Positions 53,737-62,376 of a DNA stretch of 64,000 bases are shown here, piece after piece. Numbering within the stretch: position 1 is the stretch's first letter; every line of letters starts with the position of its first letter. The DNA comes from Lachnospiraceae bacterium (lineage in GTDB: Bacteria; Bacillota; Clostridia; Lachnospirales; Lachnospiraceae). Location: contig JAFVBO010000097.1 in the NCBI GenBank assembly GCA_017479935.1, positions 1 to 64,000 of the forward strand. The letters are read 5' to 3'. The notes beneath the pieces are model-generated. The model was not told where the DNA came from. It saw only the letters and a list, made by a program, of their open reading frames with translations, and did not search any database. The position numbers and the translations under genes were made by a program.

Positions 53737-55404
53737 TTACTTCCCCGTGTTTTCCGCGATCTTGCGCAGAAGGAAACTCTGAATGCGGCCGTTGCTGGCC
53801 ACCACGCTGGTGGGCGTCGCAAACTGGAGCGGCTCACCCTCGTAATCGCTGATTTTGCCGCCCGCTTCCGTGAGGATCAGGGAACCCGCGGCCACATCCC
53901 AGGGCTTTAAGACGCGCTCGAAATATCCGTCAATCCGACCGCAGGCGATATAGCACAGATCCAGGGCGGAGGAGCAGATCCGGCGGATGTCCAGGACATC
54001 TTTAAAGACCGACAGGGCCAGGGCAAAGCTTTCGTCCGCCTGCGCCTTTCTTGTGGAGCCGGCGCCGAATTCCACCAGCGAATCCTTGGGTTCATGGCTG
54101 CTCACATGGATCGGCTGACCGTTTAAGGTCGCGCCTTCTCCCTTTACCGCGAGAAAAGTTTCTTCCGTGTAGGGATTGTAGACGATGCCGAAGACAATCT
54201 CTCCATTTTCGTAAAGTCCTAAGGAGACAGAGCTCATCTGATAGTCAAAGATCAGGTTCGTGGTGCCGTCAATGGGGTCCAGAATCCAACAGGGATCAGA
54301 CAGCGCACCCTTCTCTTCCTCGCTGAAGAACCCGTAGGTGGGATATAAAGTTGCCAGTCCTTCCCGAATCCGGCTGCTGATCTGCATGTCCACTTGCGTG
54401 ACATAGTCCGCGTCGCCTTTCTTGGCGATCTCGTTTCTTGCTATTTTATCCGTCGCAATCGCCTTCATGCTGTGAACCAGATCAATGACTTCCTGATACT
54501 TCATGGTACCCTCCTTTTTCCTGCGGGCTTTTGCCGCAGCTTTTTCCACTTCGGAGCGGGCATGGTTGACTGCATCCAGCCAGCTCTGCGGCGCGTCGGA
54601 CGTATCAAAGGATCCGCTGCGCTTCACGTTGGTCGCTCTGTAAAACTCCAGATATCCTTCGCTTTCCGAGGGGGTAATGTCTCCAAAATCCCCCTGCAGC
54701 ACGATGGGATAACCATGCTCATCCCGCTCTACAACCCGAAGCTCGTGAAGGCCTCGGTTAAAGCGATTGTTGCTTAACTTTTTGATTGCCTGATAGCAGG
54801 CTAAAATGCCCCCCTTTTCGTCGATGCTGCTTAAGATGTAACTCCAACGGGTTACCTTCTTCTGGCTGCCAAAACGAACCGGGCGCTGTTGTACGGGCAG
54901 CTCTCGTTCTTCCTTGGTCAGGGGATCCAGGTTGTAGTTCATCGCCTCCACGTCCAGGTCAAAGAAATGCTGCCGGATTGTCACCCGGCCGACGCGAAGG
55001 TACTGATCATCCTTTTCCTTCAGATGCATGTGGTACCAGGTGCCGTTCACAAAGCATTCGTTATACTTCCGGATCCAGCGGCGTTTTTCGATGGCCAGCA
55101 CCAGATGAAACAGGATCGTGTAGGCAAAGCTGCCCATCAGGATGCTTAGCAGAAGGCTGATGAGCGAGCCGCTGACGCGGGAAGAGACAAAGTCGGCAAT
55201 CGGAACAAGCGGCGGAATGCTGCGAACCAGTCTTCCGATGACCGCCACCATATCCATCTCATAAAAGATCTGTAACAGAATGATAAAGATGGCAGAGGTC
55301 CAGGTAAATACCCCGATATATACATCCAGCGTCTGATTTTGCAGTTCTCCGTTCATCTTCCGGTTCTTTCGTTGAACCTTGGATTCCTTATGCTTTCTTT
55401 CCAT
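53737..55404 (-). CDS. Fusion: two-TM beta-rich domain plus inositol monophosphatase family enzyme
   Basis: A 555-residue open frame. Residues 27-48 and 79-105 are transmembrane helices. Residues 112-262 are a beta-rich soluble domain of unknown family (FVNGTWYHMHLKEKD...GRVTIRQHFFDLDVEAMN...ILACYQAIKK...GLHELRVVERDEHGYPIVLQGDFGDITPSESEGYLEFYRATN). Residues 301-555 are a complete IMPase-family phosphatase: E362/E363, DPIDGTTN (376-383) and WDVAAGSLILTEAGG (502-516). In layout the N-terminal part recalls the two-TM beta-barrel (S_2TMBeta/Cap15) effectors; this is tentative. A strong internal ribosome-binding site precedes Met301, so a separate phosphatase may also be made. Confidence 0.8.
   Translation of the reverse strand: MERKHKESKVQRKNRKMNGELQNQTLDVYIGVFTWTSAIFIILLQIFYEMDMVAVIGRLVRSIPPLVPIADFVSSRVSGSLISLLLSILMGSFAYTILFHLVLAIEKRRWIRKYNECFVNGTWYHMHLKEKDDQYLRVGRVTIRQHFFDLDVEAMNYNLDPLTKEERELPVQQRPVRFGSQKKVTRWSYILSSIDEKGGILACYQAIKKLSNNRFNRGLHELRVVERDEHGYPIVLQGDFGDITPSESEGYLEFYRATNVKRSGSFDTSDAPQSWLDAVNHARSEVEKAAAKARRKKEGTMKYQEVIDLVHSMKAIATDKIARNEIAKKGDADYVTQVDMQISSRIREGLATLYPTYGFFSEEEKGALSDPCWILDPIDGTTNLIFDYQMSSVSLGLYENGEIVFGIVYNPYTEETFLAVKGEGATLNGQPIHVSSHEPKDSLVEFGAGSTRKAQADESFALALSVFKDVLDIRRICSSALDLCYIACGRIDGYFERVLKPWDVAAGSLILTEAGGKISDYEGEPLQFATPTSVVASNGRIQSFLLRKIAENTGK
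54502..54516 (-). promoter_or_regulatory. Internal ribosome-binding site and start within the fusion gene
   Basis: On the minus strand AAGGAGG (54510-54516) lies 5 nt before ATG (54502-54504), which encodes Met301 of the fusion. Translation from here gives a 255-residue phosphatase of normal family length. Confidence 0.72.
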
Positions 55405-55428
55405 CCCAGCCCCTCATGTCCTTTCAAT

Positions 55429-56448
55429 TCAGTGCTTTTCGTCTTCCGGCCAGGGCAGCAGCGAATTCTCCACCCGGCTCTCCCGCCGCATCAGTTCGTC
55501 CACGGCTTCCACCGCGTTCTTTCCTTCGAACAGCATCTCATTGACCTTCTCGACGATGGGCATGCTGACCTGATATTTCTTCGAAAGCGCCAGCGCAGCC
55601 TTGGCGGAGTAAACGCCTTCCACTACCATGTGGACCTCGTCCATGGCCTCTTTCATGCTCTTTCCCTGGCCGATCAGAATGCCGGCCCGGCGGTTGCGGC
55701 TGTGCATGCTGGCGCAGGTGACGATCAGGTCGCCCATGCCGGACAGACCGGACAGCGTTTCGGCGCGGCCGCCCATTTTCACGGCGAGGCGCGTCATTTC
55801 CGCCAGGCCTCGGGTGATCAGGGCTGCTTTCGTGTTGTCACCATAGCCAATGCCGTCTGCGATGCCGGCTGCCAGAGCAATGACGTTCTTGATCGATCCG
55901 CCCAACTCGATCCCGATAATGTCCGGGCTCGTGTAGACGCGGAAAACCGGATTCATGAAGATTTTCTGCACGAACTCGGCGGTCTTTCTGCTCTTTGCGC
56001 CGACCACACAGGTGGTGGGGATGCGCCGTCCCACTTCCTCCGCGTGGCTGGGGCCGGAAAGCACGCAGACATCCGCCTGCGGAATCTCTTCCTCGATCTG
56101 CTCCGAGAGCGTTTTCAGAGTGTCTTCCTCAATACCCTTGGCTACGCTTACGATGATCTGCCCAGCCTCGACATACGGCTTCATCTTGCGCGCCGTCGAC
56201 CTGGTAAAAATGGACGGCACCGACAGAACCAGAAGGTCCATCCCGCGGATGGAGCTTTCCAGATCTCCGGTGATTTCAATCGCATCCGGGATGGGGACAC
56301 CCGGAAGGTTGGGATGCTCTTTTTTTGTATTCAGCGCCTCCACCTCGGTAGGAATGGCGGACCAGAGGCGCACCTGATGTCCGTTATCGTTCAGGAGAAG
56401 GGACAACGCCATGCCCCAGGTTCCCGAACCGATGACCCCTATTTTCAT
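55429..56448 (-). CDS. gpsA: Glycerol-3-phosphate dehydrogenase [NAD(P)+]
   Basis: A 339-residue enzyme that reduces dihydroxyacetone phosphate to sn-glycerol 3-phosphate for phospholipids. NAD(P) site IGVIGSGTWGMALSLLL, VLSGPSHAEEV, catalytic Lys in GGSIKNVIALAAGIADG and GLSGMGDLIVTCAS. Its ATG overlaps the plsY stop (ATGA), so precursor supply and acylation are coupled. Confidence 0.97.
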   Translation of the reverse strand: MKIGVIGSGTWGMALSLLLNDNGHQVRLWSAIPTEVEALNTKKEHPNLPGVPIPDAIEITGDLESSIRGMDLLVLSVPSIFTRSTARKMKPYVEAGQIIVSVAKGIEEDTLKTLSEQIEEEIPQADVCVLSGPSHAEEVGRRIPTTCVVGAKSRKTAEFVQKIFMNPVFRVYTSPDIIGIELGGSIKNVIALAAGIADGIGYGDNTKAALITRGLAEMTRLAVKMGGRAETLSGLSGMGDLIVTCASMHSRNRRAGILIGQGKSMKEAMDEVHMVVEGVYSAKAALALSKKYQVSMPIVEKVNEMLFEGKNAVEAVDELMRRESRVENSLLPWPEDEKH

Positions 56449-57101
56449 TTCTCAGTTCCTTTCTTTTTAAAGCTGATCTTGTTCTCGTTCCCGTTCTTTA
56501 AACGGCCGATGTTCGCGCGGTGCGCCCAGGTGCAAAGGGCCACCAGGATCAGCATCAGAATGATCGTCTCCGCAAAGGCGGCAGCAGGAATGACATGCCA
56601 GGACAGCGCGTGGAAAATCAGCGCGGCAACCGGCAGAAGTCCGACTGCGATCAGCGATCCTAAGGAGACATAACGAGTCAGATAGACGATGACCACAAAG
56701 ATCAGAAGAAGGATCACGGTCAGCCGCCAGTCGTAGGCAAACAGAACACCGGCAGAGGAGGCAACGCCTTTTCCGCCTTTAAAATTCATATAGAACGGAT
56801 AGGAATGTCCTAAGATGACGCCCAGACCGCCGTACAGCATGATCACTTCCGCCTGGTCCCCGAACTGAGCGCCAAAGCCAAGTTTCAGGATAAGGCAGTA
56901 AATCAGGGCCTTTAAGACATCGCCCAGGAAGGTGATCAGACCGGCTTTGACGCCGAACACGCGCAGGGCGTTCGTGGCACCGGAGTTGCCGCTTCCCTTC
57001 GTGCGGATGTCCTCATGCAGAACGTACTTGCTAAGCAGATAACCGGTCTGGAACAGACCAAATACATAGCCGATGGCTACAACAATCAAACGAGTCAGCA
57101 T
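56445..57101 (-). CDS. plsY: Acyl-phosphate:glycerol-3-phosphate acyltransferase
   Basis: A 218-residue membrane enzyme with five hydrophobic segments. The three PlsY motifs are visible: GSGNSGATNALRVFG, GHSYPFYMNFKGGKGVA and the late AEx-type helix region. It acylates the glycerol 3-phosphate made by GpsA. Placed 1 bp after der. Confidence 0.96.
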   Translation of the reverse strand: MLTRLIVVAIGYVFGLFQTGYLLSKYVLHEDIRTKGSGNSGATNALRVFGVKAGLITFLGDVLKALIYCLILKLGFGAQFGDQAEVIMLYGGLGVILGHSYPFYMNFKGGKGVASSAGVLFAYDWRLTVILLLIFVVIVYLTRYVSLGSLIAVGLLPVAALIFHALSWHVIPAAAFAETIILMLILVALCTWAHRANIGRLKNGNENKISFKKKGTEK

Positions 57102-57102
57102 T

Positions 57103-58431
57103 TTATGCCTCCTTTTCCTTTCTCTCTCTTACGATGATGTGAATGGGAGTACCCCGGAAGCCAAACGCTTCACGAAGTTTATTCTCCAGATACCGCGTAT
57201 AGGAAAAATGCATCAGTTCCTTATCGTTTACAAAGACGACGAAGGTGGGCGGTTTCACCGAAACCTGCGTCATATAGTACAGCTTCAGGCGCTTGCCCTT
57301 GTCCGTCGGAGGCTGCTGCATGGCTACCGCTTCGGTCATGATTTCATTGACGACACCGGTGGAGATGCGCAGATTCTGATTTTCGATAATCGTATCAATG
57401 TAATCAAAGATCTTCAGCACGCGCTGACCGGTTTCCACGGACATGGTCAGGATTTCCGCGTAAGGCATGAAGGACAAAACCTCCCGGATATCCTTGGTAA
57501 ACTCATTGACCGTGTTGGTCTCTTTTTCGATCTTATCCCACTTGTTGACGGCGATCAGCACGCCTTTGCCGCGCTCATGCGCGATGCCGGCCACCTTGGC
57601 ATCCTGCTCGGTCACGCCCTCGGACGCGTCGATCATGACAATCACAACGTCCGCGCGGTCCACAGCCGCCACGGCGCGGATGATGCTGTACCGCTCCAGC
57701 TCTTCCTTGATCTTGTTCTTCCGACGAAGGCCGGCGGTGTCGATAAAGACATATTCCTTGCCGTTCTTCTTGATGACGGTGTCGATCGCGTCGCGCGTGG
57801 TTCCGGCGATTTCCGAGACGATCACGCGGTTCTCACCGGCCAGCTTGTTGATCAGCGAGGATTTGCCGGCGTTGGGCTTGCCGATCACGGCCACGCGGGG
57901 ACGATCATCATCCTCTTCCGCCTTCGCTGCTTCTGGAAAATGCGCGACAACCGCATCTAAGAGATCGCCCAGGCCCATCTGGGAGGAAGCCGAAACCGGG
58001 ATCGGATCCCCAATCCCTAAGTTGTAAAACTCATACACATCCGGCATGAATTTTTCAAAGCTGTCCACCTTGTTGACCACCAGAAGGATGGGCTTTCCGG
58101 ACCGGCGCAGCATGTCCGCCACCTTGGAATCCGCGTCCTGCAGACCCTGGCGCACATCCGTCACAAACAGGATCACATCCGCCGTGTCGATGGCAATCTG
58201 CGCCTGCTCCCGCATCTGGGTTAAGATAATATCTTTACTGTCCGGTTCAATTCCTCCCGTGTCAATCAGCGTAAAGCTGTGGTTTAACCACTCCGCGTCC
58301 GCATAAATCCGATCGCGGGTGACACCCGGGGTATCTTTTACGATTGCAATCTTGTCTCCGGCCAGTACGTTAAACAAGGTCGACTTACCCACGTTGGGGC
58401 GGCCGACGATGGCAACGATTGGTTTACTCAT
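57103..58431 (-). CDS. der: Ribosome assembly GTPase Der (EngA)
   Basis: A 442-residue double GTPase for 50S assembly. First G domain: [18 protein letters not shown]. Second: [23 protein letters not shown]-terminal KH-like domain ([12 protein letters not shown]...[13 protein letters not shown]). Full length. In operon with plsY and gpsA, the usual clostridial order. Confidence 0.97.
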   Translation of the reverse strand: MSKPIVAIVGRPNVGKSTLFNVLAGDKIAIVKDTPGVTRDRIYADAEWLNHSFTLIDTGGIEPDSKDIILTQMREQAQIAIDTADVILFVTDVRQGLQDADSKVADMLRRSGKPILLVVNKVDSFEKFMPDVYEFYNLGIGDPIPVSASSQMGLGDLLDAVVAHFPEAAKAEEDDDRPRVAVIGKPNAGKSSLINKLAGENRVIVSEIAGTTRDAIDTVIKKNGKEYVFIDTAGLRRKNKIKEELERYSIIRAVAAVDRADVVIVMIDASEGVTEQDAKVAGIAHERGKGVLIAVNKWDKIEKETNTVNEFTKDIREVLSFMPYAEILTMSVETGQRVLKIFDYIDTIIENQNLRISTGVVNEIMTEAVAMQQPPTDKGKRLKLYYMTQVSVKPPTFVVFVNDKELMHFSYTRYLENKLREAFGFRGTPIHIIVRERKEKEA

Positions 58432-58512
58432 ATATATTTTACTCCTTTTATAAAATCGCCATGCTTTCGAAGGAAAGACGGCGCGCAGGCAGAATACCTG
58501 CTTTCCTGATTA

Positions 58513-59871
58513 TTAATCAGCCAGTTCATATGGCGGATAGTCCGGGCACATCTCTTCTTCCTCGCCCAGGGCCGCCCTGACAAATTCTTCTCCGCTGCTG
58601 CCCACAATTCTGACGGGAACCTTCAGCGTCTGTTCCACGTCTGTCTTCGTGTAATCATCCAAGAGCGTTTCTTCCCCGCTGCGGAACATGTTGACCGGAA
58701 GAAGCAGGCACTCGCCCAGCTCCTTATCCTTCAGCTGCGCCATCAGATCCTGCCCGGTGATGAGCCCCGAAACGGTGATGTTCTCTCCGAAAAAGTCATT
58801 GCGGATAGGGTAAATGTGAAGCTTTACACCGGGATATTTCTCCTCAATCCATCCCGCAATCTTTTCAATATAAGGCCCGGCTAAAAGCCCGGTGGCAAGC
58901 GCCGCCTCATACTTGCGGTCATCGGTCTCCCGATCCTCTAAAGCGGCCTTGACTTCCTCCAGAAGAAGCCGGATCATTCCGACGCCGTTTTCGAGCTGCA
59001 GATACCCATCGTACCTCTCCTCTTCCGGAAGCTCCTGCCCGGCCAGCAGGTACCACTCATCGCTGGCATGGACAAAATGGACACCGTACTTCTCCATCAT
59101 CACATCCTGCCAATGATGAATGATCTTCAGATTTTCCACCGCGTCTTCCCTCGTAAGCGGCTTTAACGGATACAGCTTCTCGCGATACTTCGACAAGCCC
59201 ACCGGCACGACGGAAACGCTCTGCATCTGCGGATAGTAGCGCGTCAGATCTCCGATCGTCCGATTTAATTCCTCCCGGTCATTTAAATCCTTGCAGCAGA
59301 CGATCTGCCCGTTCATGATTACTCCGCCTTCATACAGCCGGTCGATCTTCTTTAAGGACGTGCCGGCAAAGCGGTTGTGCAGCATCATGCAGCGCAACTC
59401 CGGGTCTGTTGTGTGAACGGAAATGTTGATGGGCGACATGTGATACCGGATGATCCGGTCAATGTCCTTGTCGTTCATGTTGGTCAGTGTTACGTAGTTT
59501 CCCTGCAGAAAGGAAAGCCGGGAATCGTCATCCTTAAAATACAGCGTTTCCCGCATGCCCGGCGGCATCTGATCGATGAAGCAGAAGACGCACTTGTTCC
59601 GGCAGGAACGATATTGATCCATCAGGCTGTTCTCGAATTCAATCCCGATGTCTTCCTTTTCATCCTTCTCGATCTCCAGCTCCCATTCTTCGCCGTTTGG
59701 CTTGCGGATGAGAAGGACCACATAAGAGTCCTCCATATCGAACTGATAGTCAAAAATATCTACAATTTCTTCTCCGTTTACGGACAGGACAACATCGCCG
59801 GCTTCAATCCCCATCTCTTCCGCTATGGAATCCGGCAGAACCCTGGCTATGATATGCTCGTGTTTTTTCAT
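58513..59871 (-). CDS. DUF512 family radical SAM protein with N-terminal PDZ domain
   Basis: A 452-residue protein of the TIGR03279 type. An N-terminal PDZ-like segment (ARVLPDSIAEEMGIEAGDVVLSVNGEEI, residues 9-36) is followed by a radical SAM part with CRNKCVFCFIDQMP (CxxxCxxC) and the DUF512 C-terminus (VHFVHASDEWYLLAG). The family is conserved next to der in Clostridia. Biochemical role is unknown. 81 bp separate it from der, probably with co-transcription. Confidence 0.92.
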   Translation of the reverse strand: MKKHEHIIARVLPDSIAEEMGIEAGDVVLSVNGEEIVDIFDYQFDMEDSYVVLLIRKPNGEEWELEIEKDEKEDIGIEFENSLMDQYRSCRNKCVFCFIDQMPPGMRETLYFKDDDSRLSFLQGNYVTLTNMNDKDIDRIIRYHMSPINISVHTTDPELRCMMLHNRFAGTSLKKIDRLYEGGVIMNGQIVCCKDLNDREELNRTIGDLTRYYPQMQSVSVVPVGLSKYREKLYPLKPLTREDAVENLKIIHHWQDVMMEKYGVHFVHASDEWYLLAGQELPEEERYDGYLQLENGVGMIRLLLEEVKAALEDRETDDRKYEAALATGLLAGPYIEKIAGWIEEKYPGVKLHIYPIRNDFFGENITVSGLITGQDLMAQLKDKELGECLLLPVNMFRSGEETLLDDYTKTDVEQTLKVPVRIVGSSGEEFVRAALGEEEEMCPDYPPYELAD

Positions 59872-60034
59872 TCCGCCCCTTTCTGTGCGGTGCGCAGCAC
59901 CAGCGGATCACTCTTCAGAACTTGTTCGACTGCTATTTTAACAATCTTCCTCCCTTTTGTAAACCCTGACATGAAACCACATTTTCGCCGGCCCATAATC
60001 TGCCGTGTCATTCCTATCTTCCGGTTAATGCCCC

Positions 60035-60388
60035 GTCAAAAAATGGCCGAGACAATAAAATGCTTGTAGCAGTCCTTTGGGGAGCCCTTAGGCGGCGGAG
60101 GAGATTTCCGTCAGCTATAGGAATCTTCGGGGAGTACCACTAATGGCAGCGAAGCACCGCACATCCGCCGGGGACATCCCGGAACCCCGTCTGATGACGG
60201 TGTTCCTCGAGTCCCCTGAAATCGCGGTACTGGTAATACCGCGATTTCGCGTCAGTGCAGCGCTTCGCTGCCATAAGTGGTACTAGCCCCCTTGCTTCCA
60301 TTTAGCTGACCGGAAATTCTCCTCCGCCCCCTTTGGACTCTCCCACAGGACAGCAACAGTTGTATTACTGCCTCGGCCATTTTTTGAC
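60035..60388. repeat. Foldback element copy 3 (354 bp)
   Basis: GTCAAAAAATGGCCGAG (60035-60051) and CTCGGCCATTTTTTGAC (60372-60388) are perfect 17-bp inverted ends; weaker pairing continues inward (GGCGGAGGAGATTTCC against GGAAATTCTCCTCCGCC). The centre has an internal perfect hairpin AAATCGCGGTA...TACCGCGATTT (60219-60247). Larger than copies 1, 2 and 5 and with an unrelated centre. Confidence 0.87.
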
Positions 60389-60442
60389 AATCTACACGAT
60401 TTCATGAGATTTATCCGATTGTTTAAGAACGAGACATTACGG

Positions 60443-60481
60443 CGGAACGATATAAACTCTGCCTCCGGCCCGCTTTTTGAC
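60443..60481. repeat. Solo end of a foldback element
   Basis: GGAACGATATAAACTCTGCC then GCCCGCTTTTTGAC resembles the right end of copy 2 (53111-53145). No matching left end is found nearby, so it is a decayed or partial copy. The rest of 60389-60599 shows no gene. Confidence 0.65.
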
Positions 60482-60599
60482 TTACATTTTTCTTGCCAAA
60501 GATCTGGACAGAATTCAGACTTTTTTCTCCGTAATAGCGAACATCGCTATTTATTGTTTTTTGCCGTGCCAATGCTGCAAGATAGAAAGCGTGTAAATT

Positions 60600-60833
60600 G
60601 TCAAAAAATGGCTGCGGCAGCGATTATATCCGGTTGCTGCCATGTGGAGGAGGCCATAGAACCACTTGGCGAAATAAAATCTGCTTTAGAAGCAAGGAGG
60701 TTCACTGTTTGAGCGCGAAGCGCGAGTTGAACCGACTTGCTTCTGCTTTTTGCAGATTTTTTGAGCCTACGTGGTTCTGGCCGAGGGAACTTAGGCAGCA
60801 ACGGATATATCGCTACCGAAGACATTTTTTGAC
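60600..60833. repeat. Foldback element copy 5 (234 bp), upstream of prs
   Basis: GTCAAAAAATGGCTGCGGCA (60600-60619) and the complement ending CATTTTTTGAC (60823-60833) bound an element that folds along its whole length; for example TAGAACCACTTGG against TACGTGGTTCTGG and TTAGAAGCAAG against CTTGCTTCTG. It is the opposite-orientation relative of copy 1, including flank GTGTAAATT on the left and TCAAT on the right. It ends 43 bp before the prs -35. Confidence 0.88.
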
Positions 60834-60875
60834 TCAATCCCTTCCGGCAATTAACGACCTGCCTGCAAGATTGTG

Positions 60876-60904
60876 TTGCAACCGAGCGAAAGACATGGTA
60901 TAAA
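60876..60904 (+). promoter_or_regulatory. Promoter of the PRPP synthetase gene
   Basis: TTGCAA (60876-60881), 17 bp and TATAAA (60899-60904); the ATG at 60935 has GAAGGAGG upstream. Confidence 0.75.
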
Positions 60905-60934
60905 TGGGGCATACAGTTTGGAAGGAGGCATTCC

Positions 60935-62170
60935 ATGCACGACACTCAATCGGGCAATCCCTTTACCTTTAAAGATACACTGCCGGTCGCGCCACTTAAG
61001 ATCCTGGCAATGAACGGTTGTCAGCAGATCGGCAAGGAAGTCGATCAGTACATCGTTCAGTTCCGCCGCAATGATACGGAGGAGCTGATCAAGCGGAAGG
61101 AAATCGGCCTTGAATTTCACGGGTATGATCGTGACACTTATCTGGTCAGTGCCAGTTGCCCGCGCTTTGGCTCCGGAGAGGCCAAAGGCGTTATCAATGA
61201 ATCCATTCGAGGAACGGACCTGTTTATCATCACCGATATCACCAACCACAGCCTCACTTACAAGGTGAACGGGTTCGAAAATCACATGTCTCCGGACGAT
61301 CATTTCCAAGATCTGAAGCGACTGATCAGCGTGGCGATCGCAAACGCGCACCGCGTCAACGTTGTCATGCCGTTTTTGTATGAAGGCCGTCAGCATAAGC
61401 GCTCGGGCCGCGAGTCGCTTGACAGCGCCATGGCCCTGCAGGAGCTGGTGGATCTGGGCGTGTCTGACATCATCACCTTTGACGCGCATGATCCGCGCAT
61501 TCAAAATGCCATCCCGCTGCACGGGTTCGACAACTATACCCCTCCCTATCAGTTTATCAAGGCGATTTTCAACCGGGATCGTCACCTGACAATCGACAAG
61601 GATCATCTGATCATCATCAGCCCGGATGAGGGAGCCATGTCCCGCGCCGTGTATTTTGCCAACAACCTGGGCGTTGACATGGGTATGTTCTATAAGAGAC
61701 GCGATTACTCCCGCGTCGTCAACGGCAAGAACCCGATCGTGGCGCACGAGTACCTGGGTTCCTCGCTGGACGGCAAGACCGTCATCATCATCGACGATAT
61801 GATCGCCTCCGGTGAAAGTATGCTGGAAACCGCGCGTGAACTGAAGGAACAGAAGGCCGGCAAGATCATCATCTGCTGCACCTTCGGCCTTTTCACGGAA
61901 GGCTTGGAGCGCTTTGACGAGTTCCATCGCCGGGAGTTCTTTGACTACGTGGTCACAACCAACCTGACCTATCGCACGCCGGAGCTTCTTTCCAGACCTT
62001 GGTACATTGAAGCTAACATGTCGAAGTTCATGGCAGCCATCATCAACACCTTAAACCACGATGTCTCCACGGCGGACATCACCGATCCGACCGTTCGCAT
62101 GCAGCGGCTCATCCAGCGCTACAACGCAGAAGCGCAGAGCGAATTCGAGCAGCTTACACTTTCCTTATAA
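60935..62170 (+). CDS. prs: Ribose-phosphate pyrophosphokinase (PRPP synthetase), long variant
   Basis: A 411-residue protein that makes PRPP for nucleotides, NAD, histidine and tryptophan. Two phosphoribosyltransferase-type domains; the PRPP-binding loop is VIIIDDMIASGESMLE, and the catalytic flexible-loop region lies near YEGRQHKRSGRESLDSAMALQELVDLGVSDIITFDAHDPRIQ. It is about 90 residues longer than classical Prs (about 315), with an N-terminal extension and inserts, as in a clostridial subgroup. It is transcribed alone and ends at a very strong hairpin. Confidence 0.9.
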   Translation: MHDTQSGNPFTFKDTLPVAPLKILAMNGCQQIGKEVDQYIVQFRRNDTEELIKRKEIGLEFHGYDRDTYLVSASCPRFGSGEAKGVINESIRGTDLFIITDITNHSLTYKVNGFENHMSPDDHFQDLKRLISVAIANAHRVNVVMPFLYEGRQHKRSGRESLDSAMALQELVDLGVSDIITFDAHDPRIQNAIPLHGFDNYTPPYQFIKAIFNRDRHLTIDKDHLIIISPDEGAMSRAVYFANNLGVDMGMFYKRRDYSRVVNGKNPIVAHEYLGSSLDGKTVIIIDDMIASGESMLETARELKEQKAGKIIICCTFGLFTEGLERFDEFHRREFFDYVVTTNLTYRTPELLSRPWYIEANMSKFMAAIINTLNHDVSTADITDPTVRMQRLIQRYNAEAQSEFEQLTLSL

Positions 62171-62173
62171 AGG

Positions 62174-62293
62174 AAGGGGCTGTCACGCAAATTCGGACAA
62201 TTTAGCAAGAATCAGAAAAAAATCGGCAGAGTTTATAGCTCTGCCGATTTTTTTCTGACACTTTCCATATCCGGATTTGTGCGACAGCCCCTC
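62174..62293. terminator. Nested bidirectional terminator between prs and ftsY
   Basis: The inner 18-bp stem AGAAAAAAATCGGCAGAG...CTCTGCCGATTTTTTTCT (62213-62257 region) gives T-runs on both strands. An outer imperfect stem (AGGGGCTGTCACGCAAAT against ATTTGTGCGACAGCCCCT) encloses it, so the whole 120 bp is a nested palindrome. The outer arm matches the lexA terminator core GGGGCTGTCGCA. Confidence 0.92.
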
Positions 62294-62309
62294 CTGCCTG
62301 GAGTTGGCG

Positions 62310-62376
62310 GCTGCTTTGGGATATCCGCGCCTGCTATTGGGTATCCGTGGCTGCCATTAGGTATCCGCGCCTGCCT
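62310..62376. repeat. Short tandem repeat at the ftsY stop codon
   Basis: GGATATCCGCGCCTGC, GGTATCCGTGGCTGCC and GGTATCCGCGCCTGCC recur at about a 23-bp spacing. The last copy encodes the final codons of FtsY (AGADT and stop); the others lie just downstream. Confidence 0.7.

Noticed and set aside
53737..54504. Two separate genes, phosphatase and membrane protein, instead of a fusion
   Set aside because: No stop codon separates the parts, so the frame is annotated as one gene with an internal start noted.
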